DNA from: an uncultured Clostridia bacterium
GTDB taxonomy: Bacteria > Bacillota > Clostridia > Christensenellales > Borkfalkiaceae
DNA length: 55,545 bases
Assembly: GCA_947624445.1 (NCBI GenBank)
Contig: CANQKF010000009.1
Span: forward strand, 1-55,545
Direction of reading: 5' to 3'
Positions within the stretch are counted from its first letter, which is position 1. Every line of letters starts with the position of its first letter. The notes beneath the pieces were generated by a model. That model saw only the letters and a program-made list of their open reading frames with translations, searched no databases and was not told where the DNA came from. The translations under genes were made by a program, and so were the position numbers. Positions 37,454 to 46,507 of the stretch are shown piece after piece.

Positions 37454-37640
37454 TGAATGACGTGCGTGCCCCCTGTGGGACCTTTCCCCCATCCGTCACG
37501 GCTGCGCCGTGCCACCTTCGCGCACGGGTAGAACCCCGTGCTTGATCGGCATTTGCCCTTGCATATGGGCAAATGCGAAAAGAATTTTGCGCTAAGAGTT
37601 ATAATGCAAAATTCTTCCCCCAAAGGGGTAGGGCTTGGGG
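37454..37640 (+). repeat. intergenic repeat family A, long copy with three inserted hairpins
   Basis: Outer blocks match 28975-29066 (GAATGACGTGCGTGCC, CCATCCGTCACGGCTGCGCC, GGGGTAGGGCTTGGGG). Between them are about 97 extra bases made of three palindromes: GCACGGG/CCCGTGC (37522-37541), GCATTTGCCC/GGGCAAATGC (37549-37576) and GAATTTTGC/GCAAAATTC (37582-37614). Confidence 0.75.
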
Positions 37641-37863
37641 ACGGGATTTTCGTGCGCAATGGGCGGAGCGCGATGCGTTGTAGCTTTGCCCCCCCAATGA
37701 GCGGAGCGCTATGCGTTGTGCGCTTTCGTGCGCAATGGGAGGGAGCTATGCGTTGTGGAAGTGGCAAGGGAAATACGGATACAGGGCTGTTTATTGATGT
37801 AAGAAATTTTCGGTGCAAAAAATGGCGGGTCGTGAGACCCGCCATTTTTTGGCTTATGATGGA

Positions 37864-40800
37864 TTACTTCGTTTCGCCGTTATCCCCTGCTTCGGGAGCC
37901 GTGGGCTCCTCGGTCGCGGGAGCTTCCGTCTCTTCGGCGGGCGTTTCGGTTGCGGCGACCTCTGCGGCAGGCGCAGTGGCAGACGCGCTCCAGAACTTGG
38001 GCGGAACGCCCTTCTTCATACGGATGAGCCCGAGCTGCAACAACGCTTCGGTGGTCTGATAAGGGACCTTGTAATCGGTATCCGGCACAGTGCCCTGCGG
38101 GATATCGTACTTGCTCATGACCGACGCGATGAGTTCCTTCGCGTACTTGATCGAACGAGGGCTGCGGACCTTGAATCTCGTCGGCACTTCCTTGTACTTG
38201 GAGATCGCGGACATATCCTTGTGGTGGTACTTCGGATTGAGATCCGCGGGATCGAGCGCGAGGTACATGATGAGCGTCTTGCCGCGCACCTGCAACTTGG
38301 CGAGCTTATCTCTGCCCTTGTTGAAGGTATCGTAGTTCCAGCTCGTGCGGGACTTCACGCCCTTATAGGACAGGAACTCGTTCTTGACGACGGTGTAGTT
38401 CTCCTTGACGAGATCGTCCGCCTGCGTCAGACGCGAGGTGAAGCTGCGGTCGAGGATGTTCACGAGGTCGTCGTCGGAAGGAAGCATGACGACGACGGGC
38501 GCGCTGCCGTCTGTGGTGCCGACGGGCACTGCGGCTGCCGACTCCTTACGTATAAGCAGGTCGCCGTCCTCTTCATAGTCTCCATCGACGGGTGCGGTGG
38601 GCTCGGTCGGAGCTGCGTCGCCCGCTTCGCCCTTCGCGTTCTTCTTCTTGAGGAGCAGGATGACGAGGAGCACGATCAGGACTGCAAGCAGCACAACGAT
38701 GATGATGAGCAGCGTCCAGAGCCACCAGAGGTTGGCCTCGTGCATCTCTTCGAAGGTCGCGATCGCATAGGTCGAGAAGTGGTCGGTCGTAAAGACGACG
38801 TAGCCGTTCTCCACCTTGCCGCCGAGATCTTCGACGGTCTCACCGTTGATGAAGAGACCTGCGAACGTCTGGCTCATGTCGTTCCCTGCGGGGATGCGGA
38901 TCTTCACGGTGAAGTTGCCGCTCGGGATCGCGAAGGGCGCGCCGTCGACGGTGAAGGAGATGTCGTAGGCGGCGATCACGGTGCCGTTGTAGCCCTCGCG
39001 GAGACCCTTGAGGTTGACTTTGATCGTCTTGGTGTCGAGCTTGTCGGTGACGATCTCCGCGCCGTCGGGAAGCGTGTCGTCCTGATCGATCACGATGACG
39101 TCGTCCTTCCCTTCGGTGCCGAAGGTTTTGCCCGTAGTGGGGCCGGGAGGAACATCGGGGCCGGGTTGATCGGGACCGGGACCTGCTTTCGCGGTGATGC
39201 TCCAGGTGGTGGAGAACATGACCGTTCCTTCGCTGTTGTGGTTCTTTAAGATGTAGTTCCTTTCGGCCTCGGCAGTCATCCGGAACACGAGCGATACGGG
39301 ATACACGCCCGCCTTGCTCGCCGTGAGGGTGCCCGTCGGCTCGATCACGACCAAATTCTTCGCGTCGGCGATCCGATCGGTCGAAACGGTGTAGTTATAG
39401 GTGAGGGTATGATCGGTGCCGTCCTCTTCGAACGTCGCGGTGCCCCAAGTGACGTTCACGGAGATCTCGGCAGGCGTGATCTTGAACTCCCCTCTCGTGA
39501 TCCCGACGACAACGTATTTCACGTTGGCATTGGAAACACCGGGTTTCACGACGGCCTCGACGCCATAGGTGCCGACATTGATCATGCTGCCCGCCGCAAG
39601 GTCTGCTCCGTCGGAAGTGGCGAAGTAGCGGACCGTGACCATGGCGCGCTCTTCCTCGGTCGCGGGAGCTTCACCGAAGTTGATCTCCACCGTGCCGTAG
39701 AAGTCCTCGCCCGAATAGACGACTTCGAGGGGCGTGAAGCGTGCGCCGTGGAGACGGATCTCCTTGGTCGCCTGCTCGATGACGAAGGTCCCATCGGCGA
39801 TCGGATTCACGAGAACATATTGGACATTCGCGGTGGACTTCGAATCGTCGAGGCTGACCTTCACGGTGTACTCGCCCGCGTCGGTGGGCTCTGCCGCCGC
39901 ACCGTTCTGCTGATAGGAGACCAGAACGAGCTCCTGCAGTTCTTCGGGTACGTTCGCCGCGGAGAAGTCGACGTAAGCGCCGCGGCCCGCCCAGCTTTCG
40001 CCGTCGTACACGGCGGTGAGGTTTTGCCACTTCGCGCCCGTGAGATCGACGTTCACCGTGAGCACACGGATCGTGAGGGTGCCCTTTTCCGTGGGCGCCT
40101 TGAAGTTGTAGTGCGTGTTCGCGTCGTCGGTCGCGGAGCTGACGACCGTGAGATCGTAGGTGCCCGCATCGACCGCGGAGGTGATCTTCTCACCGTCCTT
40201 GCTGTATTCGATGGTAATGTACTGCTCGTAGAGCGCTTCGGTGACCTTCGTCGCGGAGTAGTTGAGCGTGACCGTGCCGAAGAAGTCCTCGCCCGAATAG
40301 ACGACGTCGTTGTTCTCCCAGGCCGCCGCGGAGAGATCGAGATCGATCGTGCGCTGCGCGATGGAGACCTCGATGGGATCGGAGGTGTGGGTAATGCCCT
40401 GATCGGAGGTGACTTCGCAGGTGTAGATGCCGCTCTCGGCGACGTCCGTGAGGGCAATCGCCGCTTCCGTCGCGCCCTCCACCGCTTGTTTCTCTGATGT
40501 CGCGTCCGCCTGCACGTACCACTTATAAGTATAGGTCGCGTAGTCGACGCCGTTCGCCGTCACGGAGATCTCGTGGGCCGCTTCGTCGTAGACGCCGCTG
40601 TACCCCTCGCCCGCGGTGACCGTGAAGTCGGTCACGGCATAGAGCACGATGTCGGAAGCGGGCATCTCGGTGACTTCGTTGCCCTCTTCGTCCACCCACT
40701 TGAGGATCGCATAGTTCTGCACGTCGCTGCGGTTCGCGAAGAAGCCGACGTCCGCGCCCGCGGGCAGCAGACCGCTGAGGTATTCCTCGCCGCCCGCCGT

Positions 40801-42690
40801 GTAGGTGACTTTGCCGATCTCCTTCGTCGTGAGCCCGAAGGAGAGATCCATTTCGTAGGACGTCTCGTCGAGCGCGTTCAGAACGCCGTGGAAGATATTG
40901 CCGAGGCGTTCGAACCCTCTGTTCTTCGCGACGCTCTCGAGCTTATTGAAGATGCGGGCGAAGTCGACGGTGTAGGTTTTCTCGTAGGCGAACGCGCCGC
41001 CGCCGAGATATGTATCGAGGATGGTCGTGCCCTTGATGTCCTCGGGCAGGTATCCGTAGAGTTTATCGAGATAGCGGAGGAAGGTCGAATAGAGTTCCTC
41101 GTAGTTGCCGAGCTTCTCGAGATAGCTGTCGACGGAATCGTTGAACGTCTCTTTCGCGAGCAGTTCGCGCACATAGTCGGCGTTGAAGTTTGCCCAATCG
41201 ACTTTCTGCAGAAGGTTGCGGAGTTTGGTCGCAGCCGTCGTCAGTTTGCCGTCGCCGATGCTCGAAGCGCCGGGCACGTTCTTCTTCAGGAAATCCTTGA
41301 CTTCGCCGACGGTCATCTCCGAAAGGTTTTCGAGGCGGGGCGCCACGAACCCTGCGAGCTTATCGATCACTCTGTCGATATCGCCATCGGTGAGCGGGCG
41401 GGAGAAGATCCCGGAGAGGTAGTTCCCGAAGTAGCTGTTGATGAAATCCGCGCTGAGGAAGTTGGTGAACCACTTCTGGTAATCGACCGACTGAAGGAAG
41501 CCGATGATGTCCTCAAGCGAATAAGCGGTGTATTGATCGTAGAGCTCATCGACGGACTTGGAGAACGCCGCGAAGAGATTGTGCTTAAACCCATCGCCGA
41601 ATTGCTCGGACCTTGTGAGGGAGAGCATTGCCTTGGTAAAGACTTCGGGCATTCTCACGTCGAGGGAAACCGCTTCGCCGGAGAACGAGAAGTCCACATA
41701 GTCCGCAACCGTCTGCGCCGCCTTGCGGATGAGCTTGCAATCGCCGTCGAAACCGAACGTCAGGGTAAACTCGACATTGCCGAAGTCGGTCACGATCTTG
41801 ATGTCCGCCGAGATCAGCGACTTCATCTGCTCGTCGGTATACGTTGCGAGCGCCGAGGGACGGGGCAGAAGCCCGAGGATGGTGCGGACGCCCGCGAGGC
41901 GGACCGTCGCTTCCTCATAGACGACGCTGCCGTTGACCGTCACATAGCGGAGAGCGTTGAGGATCTGCCCCGTGGTGACCGTCACTTCGCCGCCGTTCTC
42001 CTGGACGCGGTCGACGATCTCTTCCGTCTTTTGCGCGGCCTGCTCCTTGCGCACTTCGCGGTCGTAGGAGGTGTAGCCGTTTTCGGGAACGTAAACCTCG
42101 TCGATGACTTCGTCCACGATGGAGCTCACGGTGTCCTTGAGCTTTTCATACGTCTCCGGGGAGATATCGTTCTCCTTGACGTAGGTACTCACGGCGTATT
42201 CGATCATGGCGTCGTACTTGCCGCTGAGGTAATTCTCAAGCTCGAAGTTGCCGTATTCATCCTTCTGGCTCAACAGGTCCCGGATGTAGTCCTCATACTT
42301 GCCGAGATCCGCCTTATCGGGAAGTTCGATCGCGTAGGCCGTGACGGCGGAGCGGGTGGAGACCGTCTGGGGGCTCCCTCCGCCGACCGAACTCAAGATA
42401 TCCTCCATCAGGATCTCGCGCAACGCCGTTGTGATCGTATTCCGCAATTTGCCGATATCCGCCGTCCCCGCATCGAGGTAGCTGCGATAATTCGCATCGA
42501 GCAGGAAGGTGACCTGGTCCGCAGTGTAGTCGAGCGAATACCAACCGGTCTCTTCATGCCCATGCAGTTTGGCGGAAGCGTTATCGTCCTCTGCGCGTGC
42601 CGGGACCAGCGACATAAAGCCGCACAGCAACAGCACAGCGGAGAGAAGCAGAAGCAACACAAGCGTCAGTTTCCTGCTAAGTTGTTTCAT
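37864..42690 (-). CDS. giant surface protein: helical region, Ig/MBG-like repeats, membrane span, cytoplasmic domain
   Basis: A 1608-residue single-pass membrane protein. Residues 1-33 are a signal peptide ending PARA. About 35-650 is largely helical without a known family. Around 690-800 is an Ig-like module (TYKWYVQADATSEKQAVEG...ESGIYTCEV). Four repeats of ~100 residues follow, each of the MBG/YDG kind (DVVYSGEDFFGTVTLNYS, TAVYDGESWAGRGAYVDFS, EVVYSGEDFYGTVEINFG, and a diverged fourth). After a Pro/Gly linker and a beta domain, WWLWTLLIIIVVLLAVLIVL (about 1318-1345) spans the membrane. The last ~260 residues are cytoplasmic, with a compact domain (SFTSRLTQADDLVKENY ... VRGKTLIMYLALDPADL ... 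YAKELIASVMSKY) and an acidic Glu/Pro/Ala tail. RBS AAGGGAG lies eight bases from the ATG. Function unknown. Confidence 0.82.
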   Translation of the reverse strand: MKQLSRKLTLVLLLLLSAVLLLCGFMSLVPARAEDDNASAKLHGHEETGWYSLDYTADQVTFLLDANYRSYLDAGTADIGKLRNTITTALREILMEDILSSVGGGSPQTVSTRSAVTAYAIELPDKADLGKYEDYIRDLLSQKDEYGNFELENYLSGKYDAMIEYAVSTYVKENDISPETYEKLKDTVSSIVDEVIDEVYVPENGYTSYDREVRKEQAAQKTEEIVDRVQENGGEVTVTTGQILNALRYVTVNGSVVYEEATVRLAGVRTILGLLPRPSALATYTDEQMKSLISADIKIVTDFGNVEFTLTFGFDGDCKLIRKAAQTVADYVDFSFSGEAVSLDVRMPEVFTKAMLSLTRSEQFGDGFKHNLFAAFSKSVDELYDQYTAYSLEDIIGFLQSVDYQKWFTNFLSADFINSYFGNYLSGIFSRPLTDGDIDRVIDKLAGFVAPRLENLSEMTVGEVKDFLKKNVPGASSIGDGKLTTAATKLRNLLQKVDWANFNADYVRELLAKETFNDSVDSYLEKLGNYEELYSTFLRYLDKLYGYLPEDIKGTTILDTYLGGGAFAYEKTYTVDFARIFNKLESVAKNRGFERLGNIFHGVLNALDETSYEMDLSFGLTTKEIGKVTYTAGGEEYLSGLLPAGADVGFFANRSDVQNYAILKWVDEEGNEVTEMPASDIVLYAVTDFTVTAGEGYSGVYDEAAHEISVTANGVDYATYTYKWYVQADATSEKQAVEGATEAAIALTDVAESGIYTCEVTSDQGITHTSDPIEVSIAQRTIDLDLSAAAWENNDVVYSGEDFFGTVTLNYSATKVTEALYEQYITIEYSKDGEKITSAVDAGTYDLTVVSSATDDANTHYNFKAPTEKGTLTIRVLTVNVDLTGAKWQNLTAVYDGESWAGRGAYVDFSAANVPEELQELVLVSYQQNGAAAEPTDAGEYTVKVSLDDSKSTANVQYVLVNPIADGTFVIEQATKEIRLHGARFTPLEVVYSGEDFYGTVEINFGEAPATEEERAMVTVRYFATSDGADLAAGSMINVGTYGVEAVVKPGVSNANVKYVVVGITRGEFKITPAEISVNVTWGTATFEEDGTDHTLTYNYTVSTDRIADAKNLVVIEPTGTLTASKAGVYPVSLVFRMTAEAERNYILKNHNSEGTVMFSTTWSITAKAGPGPDQPGPDVPPGPTTGKTFGTEGKDDVIVIDQDDTLPDGAEIVTDKLDTKTIKVNLKGLREGYNGTVIAAYDISFTVDGAPFAIPSGNFTVKIRIPAGNDMSQTFAGLFINGETVEDLGGKVENGYVVFTTDHFSTYAIATFEEMHEANLWWLWTLLIIIVVLLAVLIVLLVILLLKKKNAKGEAGDAAPTEPTAPVDGDYEEDGDLLIRKESAAAVPVGTTDGSAPVVVMLPSDDDLVNILDRSFTSRLTQADDLVKENYTVVKNEFLSYKGVKSRTSWNYDTFNKGRDKLAKLQVRGKTLIMYLALDPADLNPKYHHKDMSAISKYKEVPTRFKVRSPRSIKYAKELIASVMSKYDIPQGTVPDTDYKVPYQTTEALLQLGLIRMKKGVPPKFWSASATAPAAEVAATETPAEETEAPATEEPTAPEAGDNGETK

Positions 42691-42804
42691 AGTGTATCTC
42701 CCTTAGGAAATTATTTTTTTCAGCGACCATGCCTCGAAAAAGACACGTTCGCACTTTCCCAAAATCGCATGCGCACGCACGTAGCAATAGCGCATTCTGC
42801 AACC

Positions 42805-42833
42805 ATTATAATACCATCCATGACGATTGTCAA
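42805..42833 (-). promoter_or_regulatory. consensus promoter of the 1608-residue surface protein gene
   Basis: Perfect TTGACA (42828-42833), 17-base spacer, perfect TATAAT (42805-42810) on the minus strand, the best match to the sigma-A consensus in the window. The leader is about 108 bases; I see no convincing fold in it. Confidence 0.85.
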
Positions 42834-42892
42834 CAGATTTCGAAAAATTTTCGCTTGAATCTGCCTGAAATCGACGGCATTCGCCCGCTTTT

Positions 42893-45800
42893 TCAGGAAT
42901 TTTCATCGGATTTTCTCATTGTTTCCTTCTTTTTTCGCCAACGGAGGACGAAAAACGTCGTGAGTCCCGCCGCGGTGAGGGCGAGAAGGACGGATCCGCC
43001 GATGAGGAGGGTTTTATAGATGACGTACTCCCGCGAAGGGGACATCTTTGGTACTTCCAGAGGCACCCCGCGGAAGATCGCGATAAACTTGGTATCCTTG
43101 GTGATCGGTCCGAAGGCCTTATCCCAGCCGTCGAAATAATAACTGTACGCCCCGTCTGCGGGTTTTATGGGGTCGGCGGGCGGGACGACGGTCTCCCCGT
43201 ACTGCACGGTGCGCGTGGCGATCGTCCGCCCGTCGGCGACGAACGTCACCTTATATTCATTGTAGCGCGCGATGACGACCAGCGTGACCGCCTGTGCGGG
43301 CATGAGGAACCCTCCGTCCTGCACGGCGATCTCCGCGCCGTCGGCACAGCGGACGGAGAAAGTATCGAGGTGCGTCCCCTCGGCAAATTCCAATTCGGGG
43401 ACGACGCGCACCCCCGCCCGCGCCCGCCGCGGGACGGCGATCTTCACGAGTTCGGAGCCGACCGCCTCGATCGCATACTGCGCGCTCGTCTCGTAGCGGT
43501 CGCCGAACACGACGACGAAGGTGATCTCCGCGCCGTCGGATTCATAGCGGACGTCGGTCTCGGTTTCACCGTCGAAGCGGACGAGGCAATCGTGCTCGGG
43601 ATCGAACACGCCCTCCGTCCGCAGTTTTCCCGTGCCTTCGATGGCGCCCTCCGCGCCAAAGACGCGCACGCAGTAGGAATACCGTCCCTCACCCGTCTGC
43701 ATCACGTCGACAACGATCGTCGTCGCGTCCTCGGCAAGACGCACCTCGCCCGCGGTCAGAGAGAGCGTGCATGCCGAAAACCGCAGCACGGCCCCCGCGT
43801 TTTCCGCGATCGCGCAGCGGAAGAGTTCCGAAGGATCCACCGCGCTGCCCTCCGAACGCAGGCAATTCGCCTCGAATCCCTCGGCGGTGCGCTCCACCGT
43901 GGCGCAATCCCCGTTCCCGAAGCCGACATACGGCGTCGCCTTGAACTGCGCGGTGTAGGAGGTATCCTCCGTCATCGGGCCGACGGTGCGGTCCCACCCC
44001 GAAAAGGCATACGTATACCGGTTATCCGCGGCGCGGACGGGCGCTTCGCCGAACTTTGGGATCTCGCCGCGCCACGCGACGTCCCTGCGCGATTCGCCGC
44101 CGTAGAGCAGCCACGTGACGAAGAGGTTGCGCTCGAATTGCGCCGTGTAGGTCGCCCCCGCCTCGGTCATGGGCTCGAGCGGGCGGTCCCAGCCCGTAAA
44201 GCGGAAGCAGCGCTCCCCCTCGGGCGCCTTTTCGGGCGTTCCATCGAACTGCGGGATCGCGTCGAAGGCGCACATCCGCTCATAGCGCTCCCCCTCGACG
44301 ATCCAGACGACGGGATAGAGCTTGGGCGTCTCCGTGAAGGAGGCAAAGACGTCGAAGAATCTCTCCGTCCCCGGGTCGATCTCCGAAAAATTCACAAGGG
44401 CCCCCGTCCGATCCACCCAGCCCGCGAACGTGCAGGTGTAGCCCGTGCGCTCCTTTTCGGGAAGTTCGCCGGGGTACTCGAGGTAGGCGCCCACATAGCC
44501 GTCTACGCTGAAGAGCAGCGTATCGCCGTTGTAGAAGCGGACGGTCATCTCGCGGGCGTTGCGGAAGTATTTCCTGACGGAGACCTTCGCGGCATAGACG
44601 CAGCGCGCGGGAAGTTCGCGGGGCGCGAGCTCCCCCCCTTCGAGCGCTTGGGTGAGCGCGGTCTCCTCTTCGGAGGGCGCATAGGGCACGGGCGCCTGCG
44701 GTTCGTCCATGTGGGCGGGCGCGGAGGGCGCGGCGGGCACCGCGGGTTCCTCTCCGGGCGGCGCGACGGGCGTAGGCGCGACGGGCACGCGCGAAGGCGC
44801 AGCGGGCGGCGCCCCGGGATCCTTCACGGGCTTGGGCGCCACGGGTTCGGGCGGAAGCTCGGGATAGCCCTCTGCGAGCGGCAGGGGATCCTGATCGATG
44901 TCGGGCGGGGTGACGCCCCCGATCAGCGAAGCGGGGCTCATGCCGTCGATGCGGTAGAGGATATCGAAATATCCCCGCTTGCCCGACTTGTTCTTCTCCA
45001 GCTCGTAGTTCTTCACGTCCCCCTCGTTGAGCGCGTTGCAGAGGTAGTAAAACTGCGCAAGAAGAAGGCGGAACTGCGGCACCCGCCCCCGCCGCTCCAC
45101 TTCCTTTTTCACGATGTTGTTGCGGAAGAGATAATCGAGGGCGCGGAAGAGCTCCGTGATCTCGTTCTTCAGCTCCTCGTAGCACCCGAGATAGTAGACG
45201 TACTTCTTTTCAAGCGTATCGCATGCGGCGAGCTTGGGCAGAAGATCGTCGCGCAGGGCGCGGGTCGTGCGCTCCGCGAGCAGCACGGCGTCCTTGTCCG
45301 CCCCCGCGTATTCGATGAGCAGATCCCGCTGGGCGAGCACCTGCGTGACCGTATCCCCCGTGATGAAGTGATAGAACGTGCGGGTGGTGCCGTCGGGCAG
45401 GGGCATGGGCGTGAAGATGAAGTCGAGGATCGCCGTCTGGCGGAGGACCTTCTTGGCCGCCTCCGAGGTGAGCCCCTCGAGATACTGCGCATAGAGGCGT
45501 TCGTAGTTCTCCTGCGCGGCGCAGTAATCCTTGTATTCCTGCAACGCCGCCTGATAAGCGCGGGATCTTTCTTCGTAGGAATCGTATGCTTCCCGTTCTC
45601 TCCGATAAACGTCGTATTCCCGCAGATATGCGCTATATGCGTCGGAACGCTCCTGCCAGAGGGCATGCGCCTTCTGCGCCGCAAGATATTCCTCCTGTGC
45701 CGTCTCGTAGCGCGCAAGCTCCGCGAGATAGGCGTCGTAGTCTATCCGCTGCTGTTCGTAGACCGCCGTCTCGCGCGCGTAACGCTCCGCTTCTTCGGCG

Positions 45801-46339
45801 AGCTTATCCTTTGCGGAGACCGCGGCGCGGTAGGCGCCGTTGAGGATGCGGTCGAGGTCGGCGCCGCCGACGGGAAGCTCGGCGACGTAATCGACGGTCA
45901 CATAGTCCTCCTGCGGGGCAGGGAGCTCGGCGGCATAGCCCTGTGCCTCCGCGAGCGGAACGCCGTCCGCCGCGGCGGGCAGCCACGCGATCTCCTCCCC
46001 CTTGCTCATGTAGGTATAGGGGCGTGCGGCGATCCGCACAACGCCGTCGGTGAAAGTTGCGTCGATGTTCGATCCGCCGATCGTCTCGCTGTAACGAAGA
46101 CGGAAGGGCTCGTGGGCCGCGAGATAGGCAAGCTCCGCGCCGTTCGGCGCATAGCCGAGCGCGGTGAGCACATCCGCCGCCGTGCGCTCAGTGTGGTTGA
46201 CGACGCCGTCGCGCGTGTAGTCGTAGACGGCAGACGCGGGCTCCGCGCCCTGCGCCGCATGCACGTCGGGACGGACGCACGGCACGACGATCGCCGTGCA
46301 CAGCGCTAAGACCGCACAGACCGCCGCAGTCCTCTTCAT
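42893..46339 (-). CDS. giant surface protein with Tyr-rich coiled region and InlB-type B repeats
   Basis: An 1148-residue single-pass protein. Residues 1-28 are a signal peptide ending VHA. About 170-300 is a long charged helix with regularly spaced Tyr (YDAYLAELARYETAQEEYLA, YSAYLREYDVYRREREAY), probably a coiled coil. About 300-490 is helical; about 500-590 is a Pro/Ala-rich hinge. From about 600 there are InlB B-repeat/Listeria-Bacteroides modules (YTCTFAGWVDRTGALVNF, RFTGWDRPLEPMTEAGATYT, YAFSGWDRTVGPMTEDTSYT and, near 1080, YYFDGWDKAFGPITKDTKF). LLIGGSVLLALTAAGLTTFF spans the membrane, leaving a 16-residue basic tail. It precedes the 1608-residue gene by 200 bases in the same direction but each has its own promoter. 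Adhesion or envelope role is inferred. Confidence 0.82.
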   Translation of the reverse strand: MKRTAAVCAVLALCTAIVVPCVRPDVHAAQGAEPASAVYDYTRDGVVNHTERTAADVLTALGYAPNGAELAYLAAHEPFRLRYSETIGGSNIDATFTDGVVRIAARPYTYMSKGEEIAWLPAAADGVPLAEAQGYAAELPAPQEDYVTVDYVAELPVGGADLDRILNGAYRAAVSAKDKLAEEAERYARETAVYEQQRIDYDAYLAELARYETAQEEYLAAQKAHALWQERSDAYSAYLREYDVYRREREAYDSYEERSRAYQAALQEYKDYCAAQENYERLYAQYLEGLTSEAAKKVLRQTAILDFIFTPMPLPDGTTRTFYHFITGDTVTQVLAQRDLLIEYAGADKDAVLLAERTTRALRDDLLPKLAACDTLEKKYVYYLGCYEELKNEITELFRALDYLFRNNIVKKEVERRGRVPQFRLLLAQFYYLCNALNEGDVKNYELEKNKSGKRGYFDILYRIDGMSPASLIGGVTPPDIDQDPLPLAEGYPELPPEPVAPKPVKDPGAPPAAPSRVPVAPTPVAPPGEEPAVPAAPSAPAHMDEPQAPVPYAPSEEETALTQALEGGELAPRELPARCVYAAKVSVRKYFRNAREMTVRFYNGDTLLFSVDGYVGAYLEYPGELPEKERTGYTCTFAGWVDRTGALVNFSEIDPGTERFFDVFASFTETPKLYPVVWIVEGERYERMCAFDAIPQFDGTPEKAPEGERCFRFTGWDRPLEPMTEAGATYTAQFERNLFVTWLLYGGESRRDVAWRGEIPKFGEAPVRAADNRYTYAFSGWDRTVGPMTEDTSYTAQFKATPYVGFGNGDCATVERTAEGFEANCLRSEGSAVDPSELFRCAIAENAGAVLRFSACTLSLTAGEVRLAEDATTIVVDVMQTGEGRYSYCVRVFGAEGAIEGTGKLRTEGVFDPEHDCLVRFDGETETDVRYESDGAEITFVVVFGDRYETSAQYAIEAVGSELVKIAVPRRARAGVRVVPELEFAEGTHLDTFSVRCADGAEIAVQDGGFLMPAQAVTLVVIARYNEYKVTFVADGRTIATRTVQYGETVVPPADPIKPADGAYSYYFDGWDKAFGPITKDTKFIAIFRGVPLEVPKMSPSREYVIYKTLLIGGSVLLALTAAGLTTFFVLRWRKKKETMRKSDENS

Positions 46340-46373
46340 GGCTTCTCCCTCCTTATAAGACGCATTTGGTTAT

Positions 46374-46401
46374 ATTATAACATGCTTCTGCGAAAATGCA
46401 A
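46374..46401 (-). promoter_or_regulatory. promoter of the 1148-residue surface protein gene
   Basis: Minus-strand TTGCAT (46396-46401), 16-base spacer, perfect TATAAT (46374-46379); AAGGAGGGAG precedes the ATG at 46339. Confidence 0.65.
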
Positions 46402-46436
46402 CTATTTTGAACGACCAAATCTTTCCTGAATACAAA

Positions 46437-46452
46437 GATCCCGCACGGGATC
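46437..46452 (-). terminator. possible terminator of the ABC exporter operon
   Basis: GATCCCG-CA-CGGGATC, a 7-bp stem followed on the minus strand by TTTGT, about 55 bases after the permease stop. The loop of two bases is too small as written, so the outer part must open; the call is weak. Confidence 0.35.
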
Positions 46453-46507
46453 CTGCCGTACGGGATAAATCTTTTGGAAAAAATCCGATCGTTTGGGAAA
46501 ATCTTGT

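Larger units (their letters stand above)
37081..37863. other. repeat-rich intergenic region, no gene seen
   Basis: About 780 bases. Left end: the spoIIID upstream region, with two CATAATC-like blocks (CATAATCGAC, CATAATCATAAC on the minus strand) that might be a sigma-E-type promoter but cannot be judged by eye. Middle: repeat family B copy 4 and the long copy of repeat family A. Right end: GGCGGGTCGTGAGACCCGCC (37828-37848), a hairpin followed by ATTTTTTGG on the plus strand that may also terminate the convergent surface-protein gene. Confidence 0.6.

Noticed and set aside
37538..38059. Plus-strand frame with a Ser/Ala-rich translation
   Set aside because: Its first part is repeat DNA and its second part is antisense to the 1608-residue surface protein gene.
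43370..46309. 979-codon plus-strand frame opposite the 1148-residue surface protein
   Set aside because: Arg/Glu/Gly-rich shadow with no start signal; the minus strand has signal peptide, known repeats, membrane span and promoter.
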